In this document: positions 36,454-44,650 of the stretch, piece by piece | Layout: every line of letters begins with the position of its first letter | Position numbering within the stretch: position 1 is the first letter of the stretch | NCBI GenBank assembly: GCA_024195585.1 | Contig: SWBL01000246.1 | Location: 1 to 64,000 of the forward strand | Origin: Aureobasidium sp. EXF-3400 | Lineage: Eukaryota > Ascomycota > Dothideomycetes > Dothideales > Saccotheciaceae | Direction of reading: 5' to 3' | DNA length: 64,000 nt | The notes under the pieces: generated by a model | Databases searched by the model: none | The model's input: the letters and a program-made list of their open reading frames with translations, nothing else | What the model was told of the DNA's origin: nothing | Made by a program: the position numbers and the translations under genes

Positions 36454-36852
36454 TTAATTGCCGAAAGCGGGCTCCAGACGACCCTTGTGAGGACCAGTAG
36501 GCACCAGACGACAAAGTCCAGGCGGGATCATGCACAGATAATCCGGAATGCCAAAGTCGATGACCACAATGGCCTTGTTGCGTTCAAGATCAGGAAGAGG
36601 GTTGAGCTCGATCTCAGGCATGGAGTGTTGGGTGCTGCCTCTACCGTCGAAGATCCACATGCCGATGGGAGAAGGTGTGAGGTTGGCGGGTATGTTGTTG
36701 GCATCGAAGGGGAGAGTGTCGTCGGCGAGGAAGCGATCGCGTTGAGCGTTCGACCAGCGGAAGTCTTGATACATGCGAGCATGGCCGTAAGGGTCGGGCA
36801 GTGGGATGAGGAGTGTAAGACCCTCCTTCTTCTTGGCTTCTTGAGTGTTCAT
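36454..36852 (-). CDS. Hypothetical protein, 5' end uncertain (at least 132 aa)
   Basis: Open frame from the ATG at 36852, not recognised. Readable blocks are LTLLIPLPDPYGHARMYQDF, RWSNAQRDRFLADDTLPFD, PSPIGMWIFDGRGSTQHSMP and VVIDFGIPDYLCMIPPGLC. No signal peptide, membrane segment or repeat. The frame stays open 150 bases further upstream (TTDTPPVIPEYRKEVVKTM), which also looks coding. A likely true start is the ATG at 36991 in another frame (MSSTNNTNAAAS), joined through a short intron ending at TTGTCCAG. No convincing donor was found, so the conservative start is given. Small, lineage-specific cytosolic protein by appearance. Confidence 0.5.
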   Translation of the reverse strand: MNTQEAKKKEGLTLLIPLPDPYGHARMYQDFRWSNAQRDRFLADDTLPFDANNIPANLTPSPIGMWIFDGRGSTQHSMPEIELNPLPDLERNKAIVVIDFGIPDYLCMIPPGLCRLVPTGPHKGRLEPAFGN

Positions 36853-37005
36853 GGTCTTGACAACCTCCTTGCGGTACTCGGGGATGACAGGTGGAGTGTC
36901 GGTAGTCTGGACAAGGTAAGTAACTTGACGGAAAAGCTTAGACGACCAGAAAATGACTTGCGGCTGCGTTGGTGTTGTTTGTGGAAGACATAGTGAGCTA
37001 TTCAA

Positions 37006-38204
37006 GTTGATTGAGGTATTGCTGAGGATTGAAAAGCTTCCGAGAGAATTTTGAGGCAGAAGAGCCTGAAATACGTGGGTAACCTCATAATCTATTTCGA
37101 ATTGGCTGAGAAGCGGTGTGTTGCTGCAATTCGTTCAGCCATCACGCAGAAACACGTCTTGTTTCTGCATCTATCCGCTCTGCTGCCTAGAGAATGATGA
37201 CGATATATGCGTCGGCGATTGCTCAGGCATGCTTGCAGCTGAGCTTCAAGCATGCATGTAGCCAATCTATGAGAATTGTTCGGAGTCCAATGTCAGTATC
37301 TCGCCATACCGTCATGCAGAGCTGAAATCAGCTGGGCAGAATGGACCTTCTGTTTCTTTTCCGAATTAGCATTTCGGCAGGTCTATGAGAGGTAGAGGAT
37401 GGGAGTTTGAATATGATAAGCTCAGCATATGCAGCATGCCGCAGTGATATGCGCTTGTGTTACAGGTTCATATAAACCAACGCCGCAATATTGATATATC
37501 AACAAATCATCAGCTCGAAGAGCAGAAACCCAAACAGGTTTCAATATGCAGAGTGGGGGGAAATAGTTGTGTATTGATGCTACTGTAATAGGACAGGAAA
37601 ATATGGCTGCAGCAAACCTCGAGCGCTACAATCCGGACGTCTTGGCCGAGTTTCGCACGCCATTGGACGTCTTGTCGCAAGGCCGGCAAACAGACTAGTC
37701 TCGGATACCACGGCAGAAGAGGTTGACTATCGATTGAGAAAGATGAGGGGTCTCGTGGTAAGTGATTCCTTTCTGACAGCCTTAGGAGCGTCGACCCTGT
37801 GGTTTTGGTGTGATAGCGCGCGAACTTGTGAAGCGTGTATCTTCTTCGAGAACAACAAGACGTCCACTGAGAGCTGTAGTTTGCCCACTTCTGTGGGCAT
37901 ATATCCTTCGCTAGAAAGTGGTCGCGCATCTTCACTGGCCCTCTGCCACTGTGTGTGAATCTGGCAGTCGTCGAATCTTTGAGCATAAATCGATGAAGCT
38001 CTGAAACACCCATCAACATATCGAGGCCTAGCATCTACGGACACTCCTGGTCCCGAGAACTCCGAGGAAACAGCAGAGATGATCACACTGCTTAGCGTCA
38101 GACACTCGAGAGAACCATGACAAGCTTCGCGCTCAGCAAAATAGTAACCTTTCCGAGTCGAGCGTTGGCCTTGGAAGAGAAAATGCTTGCATCCTGGTTG
38201 AGTG
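37006..38204. other. Intergenic, no gene seen
   Basis: AT-rich. A 227-codon minus-strand frame at 37727-38410 lies partly antiphase to the next gene and has no motif, so it is treated as chance. Confidence 0.45.
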
Positions 38205-38844
38205 TCATGTTTTGCTTGCATTCTCTGCGTGATCATCTTTGCTGTTCCCACCCTCTTGCGTGATTCCAAAGGCCTGCTCGATGAAAGACTCGTAACTCTG
38301 GGCAGGGCCATCGACAGCCAGCAGATACTTCTTGCTATGTCGATACAAACAAGTCTTGCTGACATCCTTCGCAGTGGGTTTGCATCCATATATGGCTCTG
38401 AATCGCTCAATCCGTTCCGCGTAGTCGCATTCTATTTCGACGTGATCCTGTTCAGCCTGGGAAAGGTTTCGACGAGCATCCTCGAGAATGTTGTTACGCG
38501 CCTCTAGTTGGGAGTCGCTGAGAAGATGGTCTCCCGTGGATTCACCGTCCGGATAGAAGAGTTGCTGGTATAAGTTGAGGGCCTGTTCGGCATGCCAGCT
38601 GTTTCGCTCGTTAGTCCGGACGCGGTCTAGATCTGGGACTGACGTACAGGAAGTCTTTGTCGCCGAGTGAGAGCATACGATGACATCCTGCCTTGTGGAA
38701 TGTGCTGAGGTCAGTATAGGTCAGAAGCAAACGACATAGACGCTCGCTTTCTTCGTAGTCTTCCGTATCAAAGCTGTCACTAGCCCTCTTGAACAAGCTT
38801 CTGAATACATACTCGCGAGCGCTCGTCTCATAACCAGCTAACAT
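38205..38844 (-). CDS. Hypothetical helical protein (2 exons, 196 aa)
   Basis: Joined complement(38205..38598, 38648..38844) across a 49-nt intron (donor GTACGT, acceptor AAACAG) that keeps phase. The second exon has no start codon of its own and is only visible after splicing. The sequence is charged and helical: MLAGYETSAREYVFRSLFKR, YEESERLCRLLLTYTDLSTF, WHAEQALNLYQQLFYPDG, LEARNNILEDARRNLSQAEQ and VEIECDYAERIERFRAIYG. It has a TPR-like look in the first half (A-x-x-Y-x-x-S-x-x-L spacing), but no domain is assigned. No signal peptide. Function unknown. The open frame continues upstream of the ATG without a stop for a further 30 codons, so an additional 5' exon is possible. Confidence 0.6.
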
Positions 38845-39203
38845 TGTCGCAGGGCCTTTGCGAAAACGAGCCTTTCGAAACAGCGTAAGGATATGGAAAC
38901 ACGACGTGTGGCGGGCTTGAAGTTCGAGGTAAACAACTCAGCCTCCGCAGTCCAATGACGGAGCTTGACATATCTGAGGAGATGCCCTTTTGCAGTAAAC
39001 TCGAAGAAGGGAACAAGGAACCGTTTTAGGTAGGAGATCGCAGGCTTTGCAACCACATAAAAGACACGACTTCCGACCAGTCCTTAGACTTACGGCCCTA
39101 CCTCGTGCTGCAATTCATACGTATCGCGAGCTCAGATCTCTTGTAGAGTGACACTGTCTTTTCGCTTCGAGGACATTGAGACTTTTGTGATCCTGCGCGA
39201 CAG

Positions 39204-39569
39204 CCCAACGACGTTCGAGTCATCTCACACACTGTATACAGTATCGAGCCGCAACAGTCTGGCAATCATCAGATCGCGTTTGAAGCTGGATGTGTTGAGC
39301 GGCCACGCGTTCTACGCTTCTTTAGAGGCTTGCAAGACTATTCTCGTTGTGTTGAGGAGATTGCAACGATTTGTGACACGGAGCTCCTGCAACGGTGGCT
39401 TTCCAGACAACAACCCGACGCGAGTAACAGCCAAGTCGGCCGAATTTACCCGGCGTACATTTCCAAGACGGCAAGCCCGTCCTTGCAGCAATACATCAAT
39501 ATACTTGAGCAAGTTTCGCGTTCTAGAGTCTATAAGCGATGCGAAATGATCGCCGCCGAGGATACCTGA
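39204..39569 (+). CDS. Possible terminal exon of an unidentified gene (start not found)
   Basis: A frame open from 39180 to the TGA at 39567 gives a natural-looking protein (HQIAFEAGCVERPRVLRFFR, LQDYSRCVEEIATICDTELL, SPSLQQYINILEQVSRSRVY) but contains no suitable ATG. A 3' splice site (GCGCGACAG) stands at 39203, so it may be the last exon of a plus-strand gene whose upstream exons I could not place. It could also be a decayed fragment. No family recognised. Confidence 0.3.
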   Translation, partial: PNDVRVISHTVYSIEPQQSGNHQIAFEAGCVERPRVLRFFRGLQDYSRCVEEIATICDTELLQRWLSRQQPDASNSQVGRIYPAYISKTASPSLQQYINILEQVSRSRVYKRCEMIAAEDT

Positions 39570-40059
39570 GATATCGTACTGAGGATGTGATCTCCTCGGG
39601 TTTTCTGTGCGGACTCGCGAGATTTGTGCGATTCGTGTCCACTCCGTAGGGTTCCGAGAGATTTGTGCCTGTGAAGAGATAGGCTTTCCGCGAGACTTGT
39701 GCTGGCGAGACTGTTGTAGTTTCTCGTGAGCCTATAGGTCAGAGTATATGGTGTCGGTCAGGACAACACAACAGACTCAAGCTCTGGACCTCAGGAAGAG
39801 TGTCATTCGCTAGGTCTCGCTGGCTCCTGTCAGCTTCAGCACAATTGACGCAGGGTCCTTCCTCCCAAGCTTTACTGGCTCTCTGTCACAAGCCAGAAGG
39901 CTGCCCCACCCACGCACAAGTCTCTCATTGGTATATATATCACTTCGTCTACCACCTCTGCTTCTCTTCGTCTCCAACAATCATAACACTATACGAACTT
40001 CTCATCCATCCACCAACACTTTCTTCCAACACCAACTCAACATCTCAACATCAACAAAA
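39570..40059. other. Metallothionein promoter region
   Basis: It contains repeated GAGACTTGTG/GAGATTTGTG-like elements (about 39610-39720) and then a long CT/CA-rich leader (39920-40055) ending TCAACAAAA at the metallothionein ATG, as in highly expressed fungal genes. Confidence 0.5.
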
Positions 40060-40208
40060 ATGGGTGGCTGCGGTAACTCCTCTTGCTCTTGCGCCAGCTG
40101 CGGCTGTGCCCCCGGAAGCTGCACTTGCAACGTAAGTACTCCCTTTTGGAATACATGTTTGGCCATTCTCTTGGTTCACAACAGAGCTAATCATCATTGC
40201 AGAAATAA
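40060..40208 (+). CDS. Metallothionein, 7-Cys fungal type (2 exons, 25 aa)
   Basis: Joined 40060..40131 and 40203..40208 across a 71-nt intron (donor GTAAGT, branch GCTAATC, acceptor TTGCAG). The last exon is only six bases (AAA TAA). Product begins MGGCGNSSCSCASCGCAPGS and ends CTCNK. It has seven cysteines in CxC spacing, the same number and size as the Neurospora copper metallothionein (25-26 aa). It binds Cu(I) or other soft metals in the cytoplasm through thiolate clusters. A strong CT-rich promoter suits an abundant inducible transcript. Too short for ordinary gene finding. The splice and the length match make the call firm. Confidence 0.88.
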
Positions 40209-40783
40209 GCTACTCGACTTGGAACACCAAAATTTCGGCATGATGGATCATCCTCTCATCACTACAGGACCTCGCTAGTCTGTATGAGCCTGCCAACTCG
40301 ACTATCATCATGAACTCGACACCATGGTTGAAGCCAATCGAAACACCCTCGAAAGAAAAACAACAGAAAACTATTGGACGTATTTGGTCGAAGCTCAGCA
40401 GGCTTGAGGCACATTTTTGGATGAAAACAAGAGATAGCACAATGTGACCTTACAAGGGAGCGCAAATCATTTGGAGAAAATACATAATCAAATCGAGGTT
40501 ATTGGCGCATGTCTCTTTCACTACCATTGGAATGCAACGTTTGAATCTCTTGATCAATATGAATGCACACTTGCATGACAGAGAATCATGAGTCCACCTT
40601 ATCGTTGTATGTGTGGAAGGCAACTTCTTGTTGAGGTTTTATATGCTGAGCTCAGGCTGTCTAACTGCAGAAGCTCCACATGAGAGGAAAAGGGTGCTAT
40701 CGTTCACTTTGTTCGCATCCAAAAGATTGTTTGCAACACACAAAACAATATTTAGTAGAATCATTTGCCACTCATCAGAAAAA
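40209..40783. other. Intergenic, metallothionein 3' flank
   Basis: AT-rich 3' UTR and tRNA upstream region. No gene seen. Confidence 0.5.
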
Positions 40784-40863
40784 GTTCGTATGGTCTAGTG
40801 GTATGACATCTCTCTCACAACGCTGCGCAGAGAAGATCCTGGGTTCGATCCCCAGTGTGAACA
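40784..40863 (+). tRNA. tRNA-Val (anticodon CAC) with an 8-nt intron
   Basis: Acceptor GTTCGTA pairs with TGTGAAC (two G-U pairs). A box TGGTCTAGTGG, D stem paired. Anticodon stem TCTCT (40809-40813) pairs with AGAGA (40829-40833). The loop reads CTCACA, then 8 extra bases (40820-40827) and C, giving anticodon CAC at 40816-40818. T arm CTGGG/CCCAG with B box GGTTCGATCCC. A T run (ATATTTTTG) follows as Pol III terminator. The extra 8 bases sit one base 3' of the anticodon, the canonical tRNA intron site. Confidence 0.88.
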
Positions 40864-41278
40864 TATTTTTGCTTTGCGATCTCCTCAATCGGCGCCGCAT
40901 TTCGGTTTCGAATCAAACTTTTTTTTTTGTTTGTTTATCTAACGAACCGTGATGTGATGTGTTTTGCAGACTTCGGGAACAAGACAGCTTTGCAGCCAAC
41001 ACGTTGCATGCATGTGCCTCGGACAATGGTCACAGTTTGCTTGGCGTTCACATGCAATGACGGCAAGGGTCAGCCATGGTTCGGGTCTCGTGCGGCATGT
41101 TGGAGTTGAGCGAAACGAATTCTCCTTTTGCAACTTACAAGACTCTGAGGCGGTATGCCCTCATCTGGTGGCAGTAGACCAATGAATAGAGCCATTCTAT
41201 GGCAGCCCTTGGTGCGTGCAATTCCCGGAGCAAGTTCCTTTGATTTTTGTGTTTTGGCTTCCCCGCAGAGGTGCAGAG
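40864..41278. other. Promoter region of the peroxin gene
   Basis: No frame of interest. A good acceptor CCCCGCAG lies 10 bases before the peroxin ATG, so a 5'-UTR intron is possible. Confidence 0.45.
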
Positions 41279-43105
41279 ATGACATCTTCAGCATGGCACA
41301 TGCGTTCTGGGCAGCAACCGAACAAACAAGCAGAAACATGCTCTGACACGGCTCGAGAAACAACAGACACACCTTGGATGACCTCCATGTCGGATACTTC
41401 GTCCACGTCCGCGAATGCTGGACACTCGGCGTCTGAGAGGAGAGAGTCCAACACAACCACAACAAAACCTCCGACGGTAGCCGCCTTCTCTCCCACCTCG
41501 CACTCGTTCTCTTCGGCTCGACAACGCTCGACTATTCTCGTACACCAAAAGTCACCACTCTTGCTGGCAACCCCGCCGCAAGTGACAAGAGCTTTGGCAT
41601 ATTCACATTCATTCATCGTTCCCTTGAACAAGCTTGTTGGGCTTTTATCATGGACGACTGGCGATCCCTGGGAGAGCTTCCTGTTTGTGGCTGCCTTCTG
41701 GTTCACCGTCCTGTATGGCGGTTACGTGCTACGATACATGGGTCCTCTGATCCTGGTCACGTTCCTCATAGTGGGTATGTACCTACGAAGGTACTCTCCA
41801 CTATCGTCAACAGGTTGGACTGGTGAAAAAAAGAAGGGACACAGGAGGGACAACTCGGACGGCATAAAGCATCGCAAGTCTCTAGACGAGATTCTATCAA
41901 CACTACAAACCTTCACGACAAGATGCAATATCCTGCTCGATCCACTGCTTCGCTTGACAGACTTCCTGTCCACACAACAGACAGCAACTTCAGCCACGAC
42001 GCAACCCGCCCTTACCACTCTATTCATCCGAATCATGCTCACCTCGCCTCTGTGGTGGGCTCTGACCCTTCCTCCCCTTCGCATCATTACCACAAAACGA
42101 ATCGTCCTTGTCGCCGGCACAATCTTCTTATCCTGGCATTCGCGTCCTGCACGTATCAGTCGAACCATCCTCTGGCGCTCGAAGACCGTACGCGAAATCT
42201 GCACCATAATCACCGGCCTCGATCTTGGTGATCCATCTGCATCAGGACCACCACTACCCCCACGACCAGGAACAAAAGGTGTCGTCAATGTGAACGCGAA
42301 ACCGAATACCGAGTCTGGCGAAGGTATTCGCTTCACATTTACATTGTACGAGAACCAACGAAGATGGCTGGGTATAGGCTGGACAGCAAGCATGCTCGCC
42401 TATGAACGCAATTCATGGACTGATGAGCACCTTAATCCGACATCTGATCCCACGCACTTCGAACTGCCTGAGGTGGAAGGTGGTATGGCAAGATGGCGAT
42501 GGGTTGAAGACAGTGAATGGCATGTCGAATTGCCTTCATCCAAGAAGAGTAAGAGCAAGGATGCCGCCGTTGATGATGACGACGCATGGATATACTACGA
42601 CAACAAATGGCGGGATGGAAGAAGAGGACAAGACGGTTGGGGCCGCTATACCCGCCGCAGAAAATGGCTGCGCGATGCCGAACTCATCGATGTGGTCCCA
42701 GAAGAAGAGAAACCCACACCCACACCAGCTCCTCAAACGACCGAGAAGCCGAAACCGCCACCTACACCTCCGCGTCCAACCCCCTCTCGCAATCAGAGCA
42801 GCAATCTTACACAAGCACTCAAGAATACACCACAACACGCCCACACGCCATCTATGACTACCTCCTCCACAATCACTACGAGTAGCGATATCGCTAGCCC
42901 GTCCAGTAGCTACAAGCGCAAATCCTGGTTGCCTGGTTCTGCGGGAAGTAGACCCAGAGCCACTAGTAGTGCGTCTGGAAGTACAGAAGGAAGAAAGAGT
43001 AGAGCAGCCATGGAGAATGACGATGTAGTGCCTCCAGTCACAAGGCTAAAGAACGATGAGGCGGATTGGGGATTAGGTGATGATGTTAGTATGGGACTAG
43101 GTTGA
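41279..43105 (+). CDS. Integral peroxisomal membrane peroxin with dysferlin (DysF) domain, Pex30/Pex24-like (608 aa)
   Basis: Single exon. Start is the first ATG of the frame (41279); the longer frame begins with GTG. After a Ser/Thr-rich N-terminus, hydrophobic segments at about residues 120-180 (WESFLFVAAFWFTVLYGGYV, MGPLILVTFLIVGMYL) and 250-290 (MLTSPLWWALTLPPLRII, IVLVAGTIFLSW) anchor it in the membrane. The C-terminal half holds the dysferlin motifs, DysFN RFTFTLYENQRRWLGIGWTA and DysFC WRWVEDSEWHVE plus WIYYDNKWRDG. A disordered Pro/Ser/Thr tail follows. This is the layout of the Pex23/Pex30 family, which shapes the ER subdomains where peroxisomes form and controls their size and number. 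Exact paralogue not assigned. Confidence 0.9.
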   Translation: MTSSAWHMRSGQQPNKQAETCSDTARETTDTPWMTSMSDTSSTSANAGHSASERRESNTTTTKPPTVAAFSPTSHSFSSARQRSTILVHQKSPLLLATPPQVTRALAYSHSFIVPLNKLVGLLSWTTGDPWESFLFVAAFWFTVLYGGYVLRYMGPLILVTFLIVGMYLRRYSPLSSTGWTGEKKKGHRRDNSDGIKHRKSLDEILSTLQTFTTRCNILLDPLLRLTDFLSTQQTATSATTQPALTTLFIRIMLTSPLWWALTLPPLRIITTKRIVLVAGTIFLSWHSRPARISRTILWRSKTVREICTIITGLDLGDPSASGPPLPPRPGTKGVVNVNAKPNTESGEGIRFTFTLYENQRRWLGIGWTASMLAYERNSWTDEHLNPTSDPTHFELPEVEGGMARWRWVEDSEWHVELPSSKKSKSKDAAVDDDDAWIYYDNKWRDGRRGQDGWGRYTRRRKWLRDAELIDVVPEEEKPTPTPAPQTTEKPKPPPTPPRPTPSRNQSSNLTQALKNTPQHAHTPSMTTSSTITTSSDIASPSSSYKRKSWLPGSAGSRPRATSSASGSTEGRKSRAAMENDDVVPPVTRLKNDEADWGLGDDVSMGLG

Positions 43106-43899
43106 GATCATAAAGATCAAGACCAACGGTCTCCGGAGAATGGCGGATAATACAGAGGGAGGCATGATATCGAACGAACTGATTATCGAAGATACGAAAT
43201 GCGATCTGTTCATGACAAGTTCCTTGCTCCCTTCCCCGTGTTCAAAAGTATATAACGCGTATGAGCTGTAGAAATGCATGATACTACCAGCAAACTGGAC
43301 AGTTCCCACTGAGAAAGCGACAAAACATGGACTCTCTATGGATAGCATTTGTTTCCGAATGAGACTGTGCCTTTTCTTAGCGTGTGGCTTACTCTTATGT
43401 TGTGGTTCGGAGTCTGATGCAAGTTACATACCTTTTGAACACGGGGAGGTCGTACAGTGCTTGACACAGGTTTTATCTCTGTGTGAATGATTTACTTGAC
43501 GCGGTATCGAAACTACCATCAAGGCTACTGGGTCAGAACCACAAGTCTAATAGACATCTTATACTCCAAAGACTGTATGTTCGTCGCCAATTCAGTGATG
43601 TTGTGGAGGGTACGTCACAAAGTCTCAATAGCTTCTCCGGGCGAGCCACCAGATAATCCACCACCAACCCAAGCTATTCTCACTACCAGCCTAATTCCTC
43701 TGCATTTCACGATAGCTCAAAAGTGAAGTCAAGGTGTACAAGCAGCATCGAACTGGGCTTCGGGCTGGATCAAGTCTGGGAATCAAAGATTCGTCGAACT
43801 TATCTACCACCATAAATGATTCTGCTTCTACCACGACTACTCTTCCAATCGAGAAGAGAAACAGCTGTTCCTAGATGGATTATCTACTTCATTTGTCAA
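43106..43899. other. Intergenic, no gene seen
   Basis: 3' flank of the peroxin gene. Short frames only. Confidence 0.45.
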
Positions 43900-43931
43900 A
43901 AAAATTTGTAAGTCATCTTGTTTGCATGTGT

Positions 43932-43985
43932 CTGTGAAAGTGGTTAGTTGAAAGTAATTTTGATGATGCAGAGGTTCGAACTCAC
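43932..43985 (-). other. Spliceosomal-type intron 2 of the U6 snRNA gene
   Basis: Donor GTGAGT, branch CAACTAAC 12-18 bases before acceptor TTTCACAG. Removing it joins GGATG to ACACATGCAAA, the normal U6 3' side. Confidence 0.82.
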
Positions 43986-44036
43986 CATCCTTAGTGCAGG
44001 GGCCATGCTAATCTTCTCTGTATAGTTATAAATTGA

Positions 44037-44091
44037 CTAGCGTGGTGTTAGTTTTCGGTATCGAAGATAGATTACAGCCAAGCCAACGTAC
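44037..44091 (-). other. Spliceosomal-type intron 1 of the U6 snRNA gene
   Basis: Donor GTACGT, branch AAAACTAAC, acceptor CACGCTAG. Removing it joins the 5' stem-loop GGGCATTAG to TCAATTTATAAC, matching the CATTTGGTCAATTTG-like U6 consensus. Confidence 0.78.
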
Positions 44092-44130
44092 CTAATGCCC
44101 AAAGGGCAACAAAATCCAGTTTTTTGGGAA

Positions 44131-44137
44131 ATATATA
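44131..44137 (-). promoter_or_regulatory. TATA box of the U6 gene
   Basis: TATATAT on the minus strand, about 21-27 bases upstream of the inferred U6 5' end, as in Pol III U6 promoters. Confidence 0.6.
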
Positions 44138-44650
44138 GGGTATCACAAGTGAAGTCGTTCTTCGAGGACGAACCCTCTGTGGACTCAGCAGTTGACAGAG
44201 GTTTCTGTGATAGCGGGACAAGTCGCTAAAATAGCAAAGTTGGCAGCTGCGACTTGTGGCGTTGGACGCCGGGCGACGCGTGTTAAACTTATGCTTTCAC
44301 ATGCCACTGCCTGAGGATGACCACGGACGATCAAAAAATTGAGTGGGATAATTTTGAGCAGAGGTGGGATTTGTGCCTCGATTCTGATGGGCTTACTAAG
44401 CAGAACATTGACCACGACATCACAACTCCGAGGACGACACATTTGGTTGCAACCAAGAACGAACAAAAGACATGATGGAAGTGCGAATAAAGCTTTCTGC
44501 ATCCGCAAGCTACGGAGACGGCATTTCATCGTGTAGAAGCAGTTGATCTTGCATGCTACGTTTGTTGCATTCCATAAGCAACCTGGCCACTTGCTTTCTC
44601 CTTGACCTTTATTTCCGTAATACATCTGGCTCATGCGTTCTCTGTTGGAC
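44138..44650. other. Intergenic, no gene seen
   Basis: Upstream of U6 and 3' flank of the broken secreted-protein gene. A 163-codon minus-strand frame has no motif. Confidence 0.45.

Larger units (their letters stand above)
43900..44110 (-). ncRNA. U6 spliceosomal snRNA gene interrupted by two mRNA-type introns
   Basis: Read leftwards the exons are 44092..44110, 43986..44036 and about 43900..43931, about 100 nt in all. Exon 1 is a TGCCC-TTT-GGGCA 5' stem-loop. Exon 2 carries TCAATTTATAACTATACAG, the ACAGAGA box (44015-44021), GATTAGCATGGCCCCTGC and AAGGATG, which are the U6 hallmarks. Exon 3 (ACACATGCAAACAAGATG) ends in a T7 Pol III terminator (43898-43904). Intron 1 is 44037..44091 (55 nt; GTACGT, branch AACTAAC, CTAG). 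Intron 2 is 43932..43985 (54 nt; GTGAGT, branch CAACTAAC, CACAG). A TATATAT box lies about 27 bases upstream of the inferred 5' end. U6 pairs with U4 and U2 and forms the catalytic core of the spliceosome. The 5' end is inferred. Confidence 0.88.

Noticed and set aside
37727..38410. 227-codon minus-strand frame
   Set aside because: It overlaps the spliced 196-aa gene in another frame and lacks motifs.
41722..42393. 223-codon minus-strand frame
   Set aside because: Shadow of the peroxin gene, which has clear domain matches on the plus strand.
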